A stretch of 35,102 bases of DNA from Pseudomonadota bacterium (lineage in GTDB: Bacteria; BMS3Abin14), in NCBI GenBank assembly GCA_003228585.1, contig QIEJ01000062.1, positions 1-35,102 on the forward strand, read 5' to 3'. Every line of letters starts with the position of its first letter. The stretch's first letter is position 1. The notes under the pieces are model-generated. The model was not told where the DNA came from. It made no database searches and saw only the letters and a list, made by a program, of their open reading frames with translations. Shown in pieces: positions 1-8,370 of the stretch. Position numbers and translations under genes: made by a program.

Positions 1-240
1 GAGAGATCAGGTGAGGAGGATATGTCACCCTGTGAAACCCCGCCTGCCCTGAGCCTGTCGAAGGGTGGAGCAGCCTCCAAATGGCTGCGCTATGGTTCAA
101 GCTCTTATCATTTTGCGCAATGCCCAAAATGAGGTACGCATTATCCGGTAGACCTAATAATATTAAAATTATGAAAACACTGATGAGATTACAATCCGTA
201 CCGCTCTCAAGTCAACCAATTTCAGTAAATTATTAACTAC

Positions 241-269
241 TTGACAGAAGCCTTCGAATTACCTAGTAT
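241..269 (+). promoter_or_regulatory. Putative sigma70 promoter, TTGACA-17-TAGTAT, upstream of the REC-GAF-HK gene
   Basis: ttgaca at 241-246, 17-nt spacer, tagtat at 264-269; about 60 bp upstream of the ATG at 330. Confidence 0.6.
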
Positions 270-329
270 TTTTTGTGAAACTGGAAAGTGCCACTTACCG
301 CTTGCGGTATCCACGCTCCCGGAGCCTTT

Positions 330-2045
330 ATGAAAAAACAAACGGGAAAGAAGGGCCATATTCTCGTTATCGAGGATGATCCTATCTCGAGGAATATCCT
401 CGCAAACATCTTCGATAATGAGGGGTATACTGTTTCCGAGGCTGATGATGGAGTGAAAGGTCTCGAGAAAATGAGGGCCGAATTGCCGGATCTGGTCTGC
501 CTCGACGTTGTGTTGCCGCGTCTGTCCGGGTTCGAGGTGTGCAGGATGGCGCGCAAGGACATGCAGCTGGCCCCGATTCCCATCCTCATGGTCACCTCTC
601 TGGACAAGAAGGAGGATATCATCAAGGGCCTCAAATCGGGGGCCAACGATTACATCTCCAAACCCTTTACGCCTGCTGAAGTTATGGCCCGGGCCAGGGT
701 CAACCTGGAACAGAAGTTCTTCCTCGACAAGCTCAAGGACAGGACAAAGAAGTTCCGGATGGCCTACGAGGTCATGGAAACCACCACCTCATCCCTGGAC
801 CTGAAGCGTATTCTCTTTATCCTGGTTGAAAAGATCGCTGAAGCGCTCGCTGCGGAACGCTGCTCAATCGTCGTCGTGGAGGGAAACTGGAGAGAGGACA
901 ATAACGGAATGAAGGGTACCGTCCTGGTATCCCACGAGGATCCCGGCCTTAATGAACTTACGATAGATCTGTCGAAATACCCGGAGCTCCTTGAGGCGTT
1001 TCGCACAGGTTCAGTGGTCCTTGTGGAGGATGTCAATACCGATCCTCTGATGAAGGATGTCAGGGATAAGATCATCCCCCTTGGATATCAGTCAATTCTG
1101 GCCGCTCCCCTTGCCTACCGCGGAGAGATAATGGGCGCCCTTCTTCTACGTTCGGCCAGATCCGGGAAGAGTTTCACCGAAGAGGAGATCGCCATCGCGA
1201 GATTGATCGCCGGCGCAAGCACCAACGCGCTTAAGAACGCCTCTCTCTACCAGGCCCTTGAGAGCAGGACCCTCAGAGTGGAGAAGCTCAATGAGGCGTT
1301 GATAAAAGTGAATCAGGAGTTGGAGGAACTGAACAACATCAAGTCGGAATTCGTATCAACAGTTTCCCATGAACTTCGCACACCTCTGACCTCAATAATC
1401 GGGTTCTCCGAACTGATGGCAGAGGAGCAGGTAGGACCACTGACCAAGGATCAGAAGGAATACACCCGGCAGATCCTGAGGAAAGGGAAAGATCTTCTTG
1501 CGTTGATAAACGACATTCTCGATACAGGCCGCATTGAGGCAGGCAAAATCGCATGCCGCTTCCGGGCGACAAATCTGACGGATGTGGTCAATGCCGTTCT
1601 TTCATCCACCCGCCATGTCACCGGATCCGAACCGGTGATCCAGCTGGATCTTTCGGATGACCTCCCTGAAATCGAGGCGGATTCAGACAAGGTCATCCAG
1701 ATCCTCAGCAACCTGGTGACCAACGCTCTCAAGTTCTCTCCCGAGGGAACACCTATCATCATCAGCGCGAAACCTATTGAGGGAAGACGCGAGACCGACC
1801 ACAGCAACCTGCTCCAGATCAGCGTGGCCGACCAGGGGATCGGAATCCCGGCGAATCTTCTTCAAAAGGTTTTCGAACAGTTCTTCCAGGTAGACCAGGG
1901 AGCCTCCAGAACCCATCCGGGAGCCGGGTTGGGCCTGTTCATCTCCAAGTCCATGGTGGAACTTCACGGTGGAAAGATCTGGGTAAACAGCATCCATGGC
2001 AGGGGCAGCACGTTCCACTTCACACTGCCGATCTCGCAAGGTTGA
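330..2045 (+). CDS. Response regulator receiver-GAF-histidine kinase (REC-GAF-HisKA-HATPase) hybrid
   Basis: ORF 288..2045; ATG at 330 has GGAG 8 nt upstream. REC motifs (ILVIEDD, DLVCLDVVLPRLSG, ISKPF), GAF-like middle, H-box EFVSTVSHELRTPLT, N-box ILSNLVTNALKFSPEG, GAGLGLFISKSMVELHGG. Confidence 0.92.
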   Translation: MKKQTGKKGHILVIEDDPISRNILANIFDNEGYTVSEADDGVKGLEKMRAELPDLVCLDVVLPRLSGFEVCRMARKDMQLAPIPILMVTSLDKKEDIIKGLKSGANDYISKPFTPAEVMARARVNLEQKFFLDKLKDRTKKFRMAYEVMETTTSSLDLKRILFILVEKIAEALAAERCSIVVVEGNWREDNNGMKGTVLVSHEDPGLNELTIDLSKYPELLEAFRTGSVVLVEDVNTDPLMKDVRDKIIPLGYQSILAAPLAYRGEIMGALLLRSARSGKSFTEEEIAIARLIAGASTNALKNASLYQALESRTLRVEKLNEALIKVNQELEELNNIKSEFVSTVSHELRTPLTSIIGFSELMAEEQVGPLTKDQKEYTRQILRKGKDLLALINDILDTGRIEAGKIACRFRATNLTDVVNAVLSSTRHVTGSEPVIQLDLSDDLPEIEADSDKVIQILSNLVTNALKFSPEGTPIIISAKPIEGRRETDHSNLLQISVADQGIGIPANLLQKVFEQFFQVDQGASRTHPGAGLGLFISKSMVELHGGKIWVNSIHGRGSTFHFTLPISQG

Positions 2046-2306
2046 ACAATAACAAACGTTCGTCACTGCGAGGAACGTCGAGACAGGACGAGAGTGACGT
2101 GGCAGTCTCGCTTTCCTGAGATCGCCTCTATTTCGCGCCGCTGTTTTCCCTTCGTACTTCAAACCCCGCACTTAGTCCGTTATTTTCGTGGTAATACCTC
2201 CCTCGATTTTTGGTTTAATTTTTTTCTGAAAATAGTAAAATGTATCGAGTACAAAGTGCCAGATGCTACGTACTGAGGATTGACACCTTACAGGAGAGCA
2301 AAACAG

Positions 2307-2708
2307 ATGATCGTTTTCGACATGCAGTGCTCCGATGGCCACACCTTTGAAGGATGGTTCAAGGGCCGGGAGGAGATCGACCGGGAACGAAAGGCCGGAC
2401 GTCTGACGTGCCCCGTCTGCGGCGGCCAGGAAATCCATGTTCTTCCGTCAGGCGGACATATCTCCAAAGTTGCCGCAGGACCTGATACTTCCTCAAGGGG
2501 GCCATCAACAGCCAAGGCTTTGGCCGATTATATCGAGAAGAATTTCGACAACGTCGGACCTCAATTCGCAGAGGAAGCGATCAAGATGCATTTCGGGGAG
2601 GCCGATCCGAAGAACATCCGGGGCACAATGTCGGAAGAAGAGGAGAAGGACCTTCAGGAGGAGGGGGTTGATTACATCAAGATCCCCATCCCGAAATTAC
2701 AGAGCTGA
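2307..2708 (+). CDS. DUF1178 family protein
   Basis: MIVFDMQCSDGHTFEGWFKG... with a CPVCGG motif; likely ATG at 2307 inside ORF 2280..2708. Confidence 0.8.
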   Translation: MIVFDMQCSDGHTFEGWFKGREEIDRERKAGRLTCPVCGGQEIHVLPSGGHISKVAAGPDTSSRGPSTAKALADYIEKNFDNVGPQFAEEAIKMHFGEADPKNIRGTMSEEEEKDLQEEGVDYIKIPIPKLQS

Positions 2709-2784
2709 TTAGAACTAATTCCAGATTCCAAACTCCACATTCCAAACAAAAACATAGCGGTTGTCATTACGCTTGCTTTTGGAT

Positions 2785-3291
2785 CTAATTCAGGACTTCA
2801 GACCTTGGACCTTTACCTGTCATCCGGTTCAGATGTTCATACAGTTCATCAGATTTCAGGATCCCGCCGCCAAAGATGAACAAACCCATCGGCCTGTCTT
2901 TGATTTTGACAGAGTAATAATACATCCCCCTGCCGCCGCCGCTGATCAGATTGAACGTTGTCGTTGAGTAGTGCCGGTTCACTTCCCTGATTTCGGAGTA
3001 CTTGAAACGCGCCCTCCTGAGTATTGTTCTGATCTCTATTCCCTCTTCATCGACTCTGATCTGCCATGGTGAGACAACCAGGAGCATGAACAGGAGAAGA
3101 ACCCCAGGCAGCAAGGTCAAAATAAAACCCAACAGGGAACCCGCCAGGACGGATACCAACCCAAAACTGACGAGCAGAATCCCAGTGATTGTCCCGATTG
3201 CAGACAGCACTTTGTTTTGAAATGTCGATCGATAGACGGTTATAAGGTTCTCCTTTGAGACCAACTGGCACTCCTGTGATGCGACATGCAA
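2785..3291 (-). CDS. Membrane protein with bacterial PH-like domain
   Basis: Two hydrophobic segments, then PWQIRVDEEGIEIRTILRRARFKYSEIREV, typical of bacterial PH (DUF304-like) proteins. Confidence 0.55.
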   Translation of the reverse strand: MHVASQECQLVSKENLITVYRSTFQNKVLSAIGTITGILLVSFGLVSVLAGSLLGFILTLLPGVLLLFMLLVVSPWQIRVDEEGIEIRTILRRARFKYSEIREVNRHYSTTTFNLISGGGRGMYYYSVKIKDRPMGLFIFGGGILKSDELYEHLNRMTGKGPRSEVLN

Positions 3292-3362
3292 AAGTTTACC
3301 ACCTTTCGTAGAGAATCTTCGGTGTTTGTACTCGTTGAGAGATCGACAGGACGACTCACACC

Positions 3363-3506
3363 GAAGATGGGTTTACGCTTCGAAGGGAGGAGATTTTGGA
3401 TATCACTTACTGGAAGCGCCGAGGTTTGAGCAAGCGTCAGATCGCGGCCAAGCTTGGGGTTCATCGCAATGCGGCATCACGCTTTCTGGAGAACGGCGGC
3501 GAGTGA
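3363..3506 (+). pseudogene. Truncated IS21-family-like transposase (IstA N-terminal HTH) remnant
   Basis: Frame encodes EDGFTLRREEILDITYWKRRGLSKRQIAAKLGVHRNAASRFLENGGE*, an IstA-like HTH followed by an early stop. Confidence 0.55.
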
Positions 3507-3569
3507 AGTGGTAGGGTATTGGTGGACACTTTCCTAAGAGTGGACATATATTCTGACAGGAGGTGTTCA

Positions 3570-3752
3570 ATGGTCAAAGGAAAGCGTCGCAGTTACACAC
3601 AGGAATACAAGGAAGAGGCTGTAAAGCTTGTACCGGAGCATCTCTACGGTCAGGGAGGCAGCATGAAAACCACTCTGCCTCCTACACGGATAACCTACAC
3701 CTTAAGTTCAAAGAAAAGTGGTCTTGACATTGGAGTCCACTGCCAACATTGA
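3570..3752 (+). pseudogene. IS3-family OrfA-like transposase remnant
   Basis: MVKGKRRSYTQEYKEEAVKLV matches the start of IS3 OrfA proteins, then diverges; SD-like aggagg upstream; no OrfB follows. Confidence 0.6.
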
Positions 3753-3776
3753 CAGTCCAGATACCATTGCTATAAT
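3749..3776 (+). promoter_or_regulatory. Consensus sigma70 promoter for tRNA-Val (TTGACA-16-TATAAT)
   Basis: ttgaca 3749-3754, 16-nt spacer, tataat 3771-3776; tRNA starts at 3794. Confidence 0.75.
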
Positions 3777-3793
3777 TCCCGATACCTATGCCC

Positions 3794-3865
3794 GGGCGAT
3801 TAACTCAGTGGGAGAGTGCTGCCTTCACACGGCAGAAGTCACTGGTTCAAATCCAGTATCGCACA
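3794..3865 (+). tRNA. tRNA-Val (anticodon CAC), no encoded CCA, acceptor mismatch 2-71
   Basis: Cloverleaf: acceptor gggcgat/atcgcac, D-arm actc/gagt, anticodon arm ctgcc-ttcacac-ggcag, T-arm actgg-ttcaaat-ccagt. Confidence 0.8.
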
Positions 3866-3959
3866 AAGCTTCGGTCTGCCAAGGGGGAGAGGGAGTAAAA
3901 TCCTGTAAATCATGTTGATCCTGTCAGAAAGGTCTTCCCCGGATTGCAGTAATGGGATA

Positions 3960-4026
3960 ACGCCTCGCCTTGATTGGCGGCCTCGACCAACTGGGATTGC
4001 CACGACCCTCCGGGTCTCGCAATGAC
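3960..4026. repeat. Partial copy (right half) of the GTCATCGCGAG/CTCGCAATGAC MITE-like family
   Basis: cgcctcgcc...ggcctcgac...gggattgccacg...ctcgcaatgacaggcg matches the right arms of the copies at 28250 and 31097. Confidence 0.6.
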
Positions 4027-4116
4027 AGGCGCGGTAACAACAATCACTCCGCCGTGCATGAAAAACGAAATATAAAGAGACGTTCGGAGCAAAGACGAGC
4101 CCTTCAGATTTGGAGC

Positions 4117-4196
4117 AAAGGGGTTTTCCGGGTTAAGCGCGAAGTGAAGCTGGTTTTCTGCGAAACCGAACGATTAAGCCCGGGAAACCCCTTTTT
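4117..4196 (+). terminator. Long hairpin followed by T-tract
   Basis: aaaggggttttccgggttaa pairs with ttaagcccgggaaacccctttttat (about 20 bp, few mismatches); an inner hairpin ggttt..aaacc lies in the loop. Confidence 0.5.
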
Positions 4197-4221
4197 ATAA
4201 CGCTCCTCTTCTTTGAATTTT

Positions 4222-4340
4222 CACCCCCACCTCGGCTTGTCCCGCCGTAGCCTTGGCGTAGGCGGATCCTCCCCCCTCATCCCCCTTCGCTAAAGCTACG
4301 GCGTGACAAGAGGGGGAGGAAGATTAAGGAGGGTTGTCTT
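4222..4340. repeat. CCCCCACCTCGG...CCTCCCCC...GGGGGAGGAAGATTA G/C-rich repeat with nested GCTAAAGCTACGGCG words
   Basis: Shares cccccacctcgg and gggggaggaagaatta words with 34918-35015 and ggagaggaagaat with 26803-26850. Confidence 0.55.
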
Positions 4341-4415
4341 CTTGCAGCCTGATTTTGAGAGAACTGGGTGAGCGAGGCTTGGACTGCGAACGTCTCGGCG
4401 ATCCAAGGTCTTTCT

Positions 4416-4832
4416 TCAGAAGGACTTCCCCACCGTGGCCGCGGTGAGTTTTCCGTGGATAACCCCTTTGGCACCAATTAAACGGTCCGACATTTTTTTG
4501 ATCCGGGAACTCTTGCCCTTGACGACGATCACCTCCATACAGAGGTCGTGGTCCAGGTGGATGTGCAGGCTCGAAACAATGGCCTCGCCCATCTCATGCT
4601 GGATGTGGGTCAGCGCGTCGGCCAACTCCCTGACGTGATGGTCGTAGACGAGGGTGACCGTGCCGACGGTTTCCTCGTCAGTCTCCCACTCGCGCTCAAC
4701 AAGGTAATCCCTTATGAGGTCCCTGAGCGCTTCGGAGCGGTTAGCGTACCCCTTGTCGGCAATGAGCTCGTCGAACCGGGCCAGCAGTCGGTTGGGAATG
4801 GAGACCCCGAATCGTGTGATCTTTTCGCTCAA
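4416..4832 (-). CDS. nikR: Nickel-responsive transcriptional regulator NikR
   Basis: N-terminal ribbon-helix-helix (ITRFGVSIPNRLLARFDELIADKGYANRSEALRDLIRDYL) and ACT-like metal-binding domain with SSLHIHLDHDLCMEV (His/Cys Ni site retained). Confidence 0.93.
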   Translation of the reverse strand: MSEKITRFGVSIPNRLLARFDELIADKGYANRSEALRDLIRDYLVEREWETDEETVGTVTLVYDHHVRELADALTHIQHEMGEAIVSSLHIHLDHDLCMEVIVVKGKSSRIKKMSDRLIGAKGVIHGKLTAATVGKSF

Positions 4833-4853
4833 CGCAGAGGTATTACCCGTGTA

Positions 4854-5348
4854 TCAGGATGTCGATGCGGCCTTGGGCGGACGGCCTCTTTTTCCAGGGG
4901 CCGAGGAGGGCGCAGTTTTCTTTGCCGCGGCCGCTTTTGGCGGACGCCCACGCCTCTTGGGAGCAGCTGTGGAGCCCGTTTTTTTCGCCGCACTGGATCT
5001 GGACGGACGGTCTCGCTTTTTGGGAGCTGCCTTTGGTGCCTTCCCCTCAGTTTTGAGCTGGCGGTTCAGAGCGGCGGCGCGCTTCTCGATCTCCGCGATA
5101 TGCGAAACAATGTCCGCGATCTGGGCTTCGTCTTTTTTGCCGGGCTTTTTATAACTACCGTAAAAAGATTCGCCCAGTTCCCCAAACAGGTCTTTTCTCT
5201 GACGTTTCAGACTTCCAAGTTCGAGCTTTACCTGAGCAACCTTAGTTACCCTGTCGGCCTCACCTTTGCCTTTTTTCACAACATCAACAAGTTTCTTGCG
5301 AAAATCGTCCAGGGCGCCTTTTACCTTTTCGAGTTCTTCCGTTTCCAT
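4854..5348 (-). CDS. Coiled-coil protein with H1-like Lys/Ala/Pro-rich tail bearing AT-hook (RGRPPK) motifs
   Basis: Charged N-terminal half, C-terminal KKRDRPSR...KRRGRPPKAAAAKKT...KRGRPPKAASTS; SD aaggag before the ATG. Confidence 0.75.
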   Translation of the reverse strand: METEELEKVKGALDDFRKKLVDVVKKGKGEADRVTKVAQVKLELGSLKRQRKDLFGELGESFYGSYKKPGKKDEAQIADIVSHIAEIEKRAAALNRQLKTEGKAPKAAPKKRDRPSRSSAAKKTGSTAAPKRRGRPPKAAAAKKTAPSSAPGKRGRPPKAASTS

Positions 5349-5372
5349 GTCTATCTCCTTTCAGAAAAATAC

Positions 5373-5408
5373 ATCTTATTTATATAATTTATCTTATTTA
5401 TATAATTT
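5373..5408. repeat. AT-rich 18-bp direct repeat x2 (ATCTTATTTATATAATTT)
   Basis: Identical 18-mers at 5373-5390 and 5391-5408, followed by a partial third (atcctag). Confidence 0.9.
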
Positions 5409-5462
5409 ATCCTAGAATATATCAGCAATTTTATTTTGTTAATAATTATTTTTTAGGATTTT

Positions 5463-5497
5463 TTTGACAGGATTTACAGGATCAACAGGATTTTTTG
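5463..5497. repeat. GACAGGATTTACAGGATCAACAGGATT short tandem-word repeat
   Basis: Three ACAGGAT words; a reverse-complement relative is at about 3898-3932 (aaaatcctgtaaatcatgttgatcctgtcag). Confidence 0.7.
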
Positions 5498-5598
5498 TAC
5501 AAGATCCAGGATTTCCAATCCGGAATCCGAAAAAACCGGGCTTGTTAACACACCCACACAACCTCAAAATCCGCCTGCTTTTTACAACAAAATGCCGA

Positions 5599-5668
5599 GG
5601 GGCGTCCGGAGCAAAGACGAACGAACCCTTGATTTCCGGGTGAGAGAGACTTTGACTCCGGACGCCTC
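5599..5668 (-). terminator. Large hairpin just downstream of the LysE-family gene
   Basis: ggcgtccggagcaaag (from 5601) pairs with ctttgactccggacgcc (to 5666), immediately 3' of the minus-strand stop at 5683. Confidence 0.4.
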
Positions 5669-5682
5669 TGAGATGATATCCG

Positions 5683-6318
5683 TTAAAAAAGAAGGCGGGC
5701 TCCGTACCACACGAACCACAACCCCAGGACAACCAGGGCCGCGGAGCACAGGATCATCACGGCCCTGTAGAATTTCATGTCGGCCACGTCCATTCCCCTG
5801 GCGGCGGTAATGGACACCAGGGTGTACCATGCCATGTCGCCGGAGATGTGGCCCAGAAAGAAGACGCCGATGCCGAAGGGGCCCCTCTCCGCGGCCACTG
5901 TCAGGTAGGCTAATCCGACGGTGGCCCACCACAGCGTCCAGTACGGGTTGGATATGCTGGTCACCGCCCCGAGCACCATGGCCCGTTTTCCTCCCTGGCC
6001 ATCGCTCCTGACGGACACTTCCGGTGTTCCCGATCCCGCCATTGTGAACATCCCCTTGCCCATCCACACCAGGATGACGCCTCCGGCAAGTCCCACCCCC
6101 GCCTGGACGGACTCCGCCTTTAAAAGAGGACCCGCGCCGAGAAAAACCAGGGAGACCAGTCCCAGTTCAAGAATGCCGTGGCCCAGCACGGCGAGAGGCC
6201 CGAACTTCCAGCCATATCGAGGTGAGTGACTGAGGGTGACCGCAAGCATGGGACCAGGCATGAGGGCGCCGGACAGGGCGACGATAAACGCGGAGATAAA
6301 AAGGGGAACGAAACTCAT
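5683..6318 (-). CDS. LysE family translocator
   Basis: MSFVPLFISAFIVALSGALMPGPMLAVTL: typical LysE/RhtB N-terminus with multiple TM segments. Confidence 0.85.
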   Translation of the reverse strand: MSFVPLFISAFIVALSGALMPGPMLAVTLSHSPRYGWKFGPLAVLGHGILELGLVSLVFLGAGPLLKAESVQAGVGLAGGVILVWMGKGMFTMAGSGTPEVSVRSDGQGGKRAMVLGAVTSISNPYWTLWWATVGLAYLTVAAERGPFGIGVFFLGHISGDMAWYTLVSITAARGMDVADMKFYRAVMILCSAALVVLGLWFVWYGARLLF

Positions 6319-7175
6319 GGGTGTTTAACATCTCCTCTCAGCTTTTTCAGAAGATCGACCTGGTCCCTGTACCGTCCCTGTGGAACCGGCAGAGGCTGGG
6401 TCTCCAGAACAGCAGGGTGATTTATAAAATCACTGCATTGCAGCAGAAACGCAAAGGCAGCCTCTCCAAGAAGCCCCTCGCCTATTCTGGCGTGCCGGTC
6501 GACCCTGGAACCCAACGGTTTTACGGTGTCGTTTAGGTGAAAGGCTCCAATCAATGCCAGACCTGCCTCCCCGTCTATCTTCTTGAGGCTCGCCTCCACC
6601 AATTCAGGGGTTGACAGATCGTATCCCGATGCAAAGGCGTGGGCCGTGTCGAGACAGTACCCCACCCGATCATCCGCCCTGATCCTGTCACGGATCAGGG
6701 AAAGTTCCCCGAAATTCCCGCCCAGCGCGTGGCCCGGTCCGGCTGTATTCTCCAGCAGGATCACGGGGCCGTCGGAGACCTCTTCCAGAACCATGGTGAA
6801 AAGCTCAGCGGCCCTCCTTATCCCTTCAGCGGACCCGGCACCCCGGTGAGAACCGGGATGGACAACCAGATAGTCGGCCCCCAGGGCCCTGCACCTGCGA
6901 TACTCGGACAGCATGGCCCGAAGAGACCGCTGCCACAGGTCCCGATCCGGAGAGGCGGGATTGACGAGATACGACCCGTGCACCAGGACCGACGCAATCC
7001 TGGACGCTTGGACCTTTTCCCTGAAAAGACCCGCCACCGACTCATCGATGGAAGAAACCGACCACCTGTTGGGCGATCCGGAAAAGATCTGAACAGATTC
7101 GCAGCCGTCCTGTTCAGCCCTCTCTATAGACAGTTCAATACCGCCTGATATGGATTCGTGGGCGCCTATTAACAT
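6315..7175 (-). CDS. nfo: Deoxyribonuclease IV (AP endonuclease)
   Basis: IGAHESISGG, VVHPGSHRGAG, ILLENTAGPG, VGYCLDTAHAFASGYDL, FHLNDTVKPLGSRVDRHARIGEG motifs. Confidence 0.95.
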   Translation of the reverse strand: MLIGAHESISGGIELSIERAEQDGCESVQIFSGSPNRWSVSSIDESVAGLFREKVQASRIASVLVHGSYLVNPASPDRDLWQRSLRAMLSEYRRCRALGADYLVVHPGSHRGAGSAEGIRRAAELFTMVLEEVSDGPVILLENTAGPGHALGGNFGELSLIRDRIRADDRVGYCLDTAHAFASGYDLSTPELVEASLKKIDGEAGLALIGAFHLNDTVKPLGSRVDRHARIGEGLLGEAAFAFLLQCSDFINHPAVLETQPLPVPQGRYRDQVDLLKKLRGDVKHP

Positions 7176-7446
7176 AGCGAGTTTCAGATAATTAATCCAA
7201 AATCCAAGATCTAAAATCCAAGAATAGAACGCCGGATCAGAATACAGATAATAATGAAAAGGGACAGGAAAAAGGCAAGTAACAATGTGTTAAATTGGGT
7301 AATGGCCATTTAGAACTATATTACAACTGCCCCGTAGTTTATATTAATTAGAGATATAACTTGGAAATTCTTGGATGGGATATCTGAGGCTGAGTATTGA
7401 ACTTTTTTTGGATATTGGATCTTGGATTTTGGATGATCGGGAAGTT

Positions 7447-8076
7447 ATGACTATCAAATCTGTTCTCTTCGATCTGGGAGGAGTGTATTACAGCGAAGGA
7501 TTCCATAACGGCCTTTTTGCCATCGCGGCCAGATTGGATCTCGACCCGGATCGCTTTTTCGGCGCGGCGGTGGATGCCGTCTTTTCCACGGGATATGTCA
7601 CCGGTACGGCGCCGGAAAAAACCTTCTGGGATACCCTGGCCAAATGTGCCGGCGCAAAAGAAGATCTCTACCCCCGGAGAAAACTGATTCTGGACTCCTT
7701 CAAACCCATGGACGGGATGGCCGGGCTTGTCCGGGAGACCAGGAGTGTCGTACCGGTGACACTTCTCACCGACCAGACCAACTGGCTTTACGACCTGGAC
7801 CAGAGAGACGGTCTGTTGTCAGAGTTCGACCATGTCGTTTCCTCGTACGAGGAGGGCTTCAGCAAAAGGGATCCGGAGATATTCCGTGTTGCCTGCCAGC
7901 GCCTGGAAATTTTCCCTGAGGAAGGGCTCTTTTTTGACGACAATCCGGGAAACGTGGAAAGGGCGGTGGATTTCGGCCTGAAGGCAATCCTGTTCGAGGG
8001 AGCGGACGCTGCCCGGGAAGCGCTGGTTGCGGCGGGGGTACTTTCCGACGGAGAAGAGGGGGAAGGCAGTGAATGA
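7447..8076 (+). CDS. HAD-family hydrolase
   Basis: MTIKSVLFDLGGVYYSEG, LLTDQTNW, FFDDNPGNVERAVDFGLKAILF; likely ATG at 7447. Confidence 0.85.
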   Translation: MTIKSVLFDLGGVYYSEGFHNGLFAIAARLDLDPDRFFGAAVDAVFSTGYVTGTAPEKTFWDTLAKCAGAKEDLYPRRKLILDSFKPMDGMAGLVRETRSVVPVTLLTDQTNWLYDLDQRDGLLSEFDHVVSSYEEGFSKRDPEIFRVACQRLEIFPEEGLFFDDNPGNVERAVDFGLKAILFEGADAAREALVAAGVLSDGEEGEGSE

Positions 8077-8197
8077 CCGACTCAGCGACTGGGTGAGGGG
8101 GAGAGTGGGCGCAACACCTGGCCTCCTCGCAATGGCAGGTGCTTTCTCTGGAATCTGGATAAAAAAGCGGGACGCCTTACGGCGCCCTGAAAGTTGG

Positions 8198-8281
8198 TGC
8201 GAAAGGGGGGAGTCGAACCCCCACGGAGTTACCCCCACTGAGTCCTGAACCCAGCGCGTCTACCAGTTCCGCCACTTTCGC
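8198..8281 (-). tRNA. tRNA-Leu (anticodon CAG), CCA encoded at 8195-8197
   Basis: Reverse complement GCGAAAGTGGCGGAACTGGTAGACGCGCTGGGTTCAGGACTCAGTGGGGGTAACTCCGTGGGGGTTCGACTCCCCCCTTTCGCACCA folds with a long variable arm. Confidence 0.95.
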
Positions 8282-8370
8282 TTATTTAATTCCTTGTACT
8301 TTGTACTACGAATGTACCCATTGGTCCCGATCTTGCTAGGATTTTCTGAGGGACAATTAAAACACGGAGG

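Noticed and set aside
3718-3918. 66-aa plus-strand ORF
   Set aside because: Overlaps the tRNA-Val promoter and gene; noncoding.
4548-5387. 279-aa plus-strand ORF across nikR and the AT-hook gene
   Set aside because: Antisense to NikR (clear conserved motifs on minus strand) and to the RGRPPK-bearing protein with its own SD.
5592-6229. Plus-strand ORFs opposite the LysE gene
   Set aside because: Antisense to a LysE protein with a clear N-terminal motif and TM pattern.
7447-8076. HAD motif I DLGGV (second Asp missing) as an inactive phosphatase
   Set aside because: DLGGV/DFGGV is common in HAD subfamilies; not strong evidence of unusual function.
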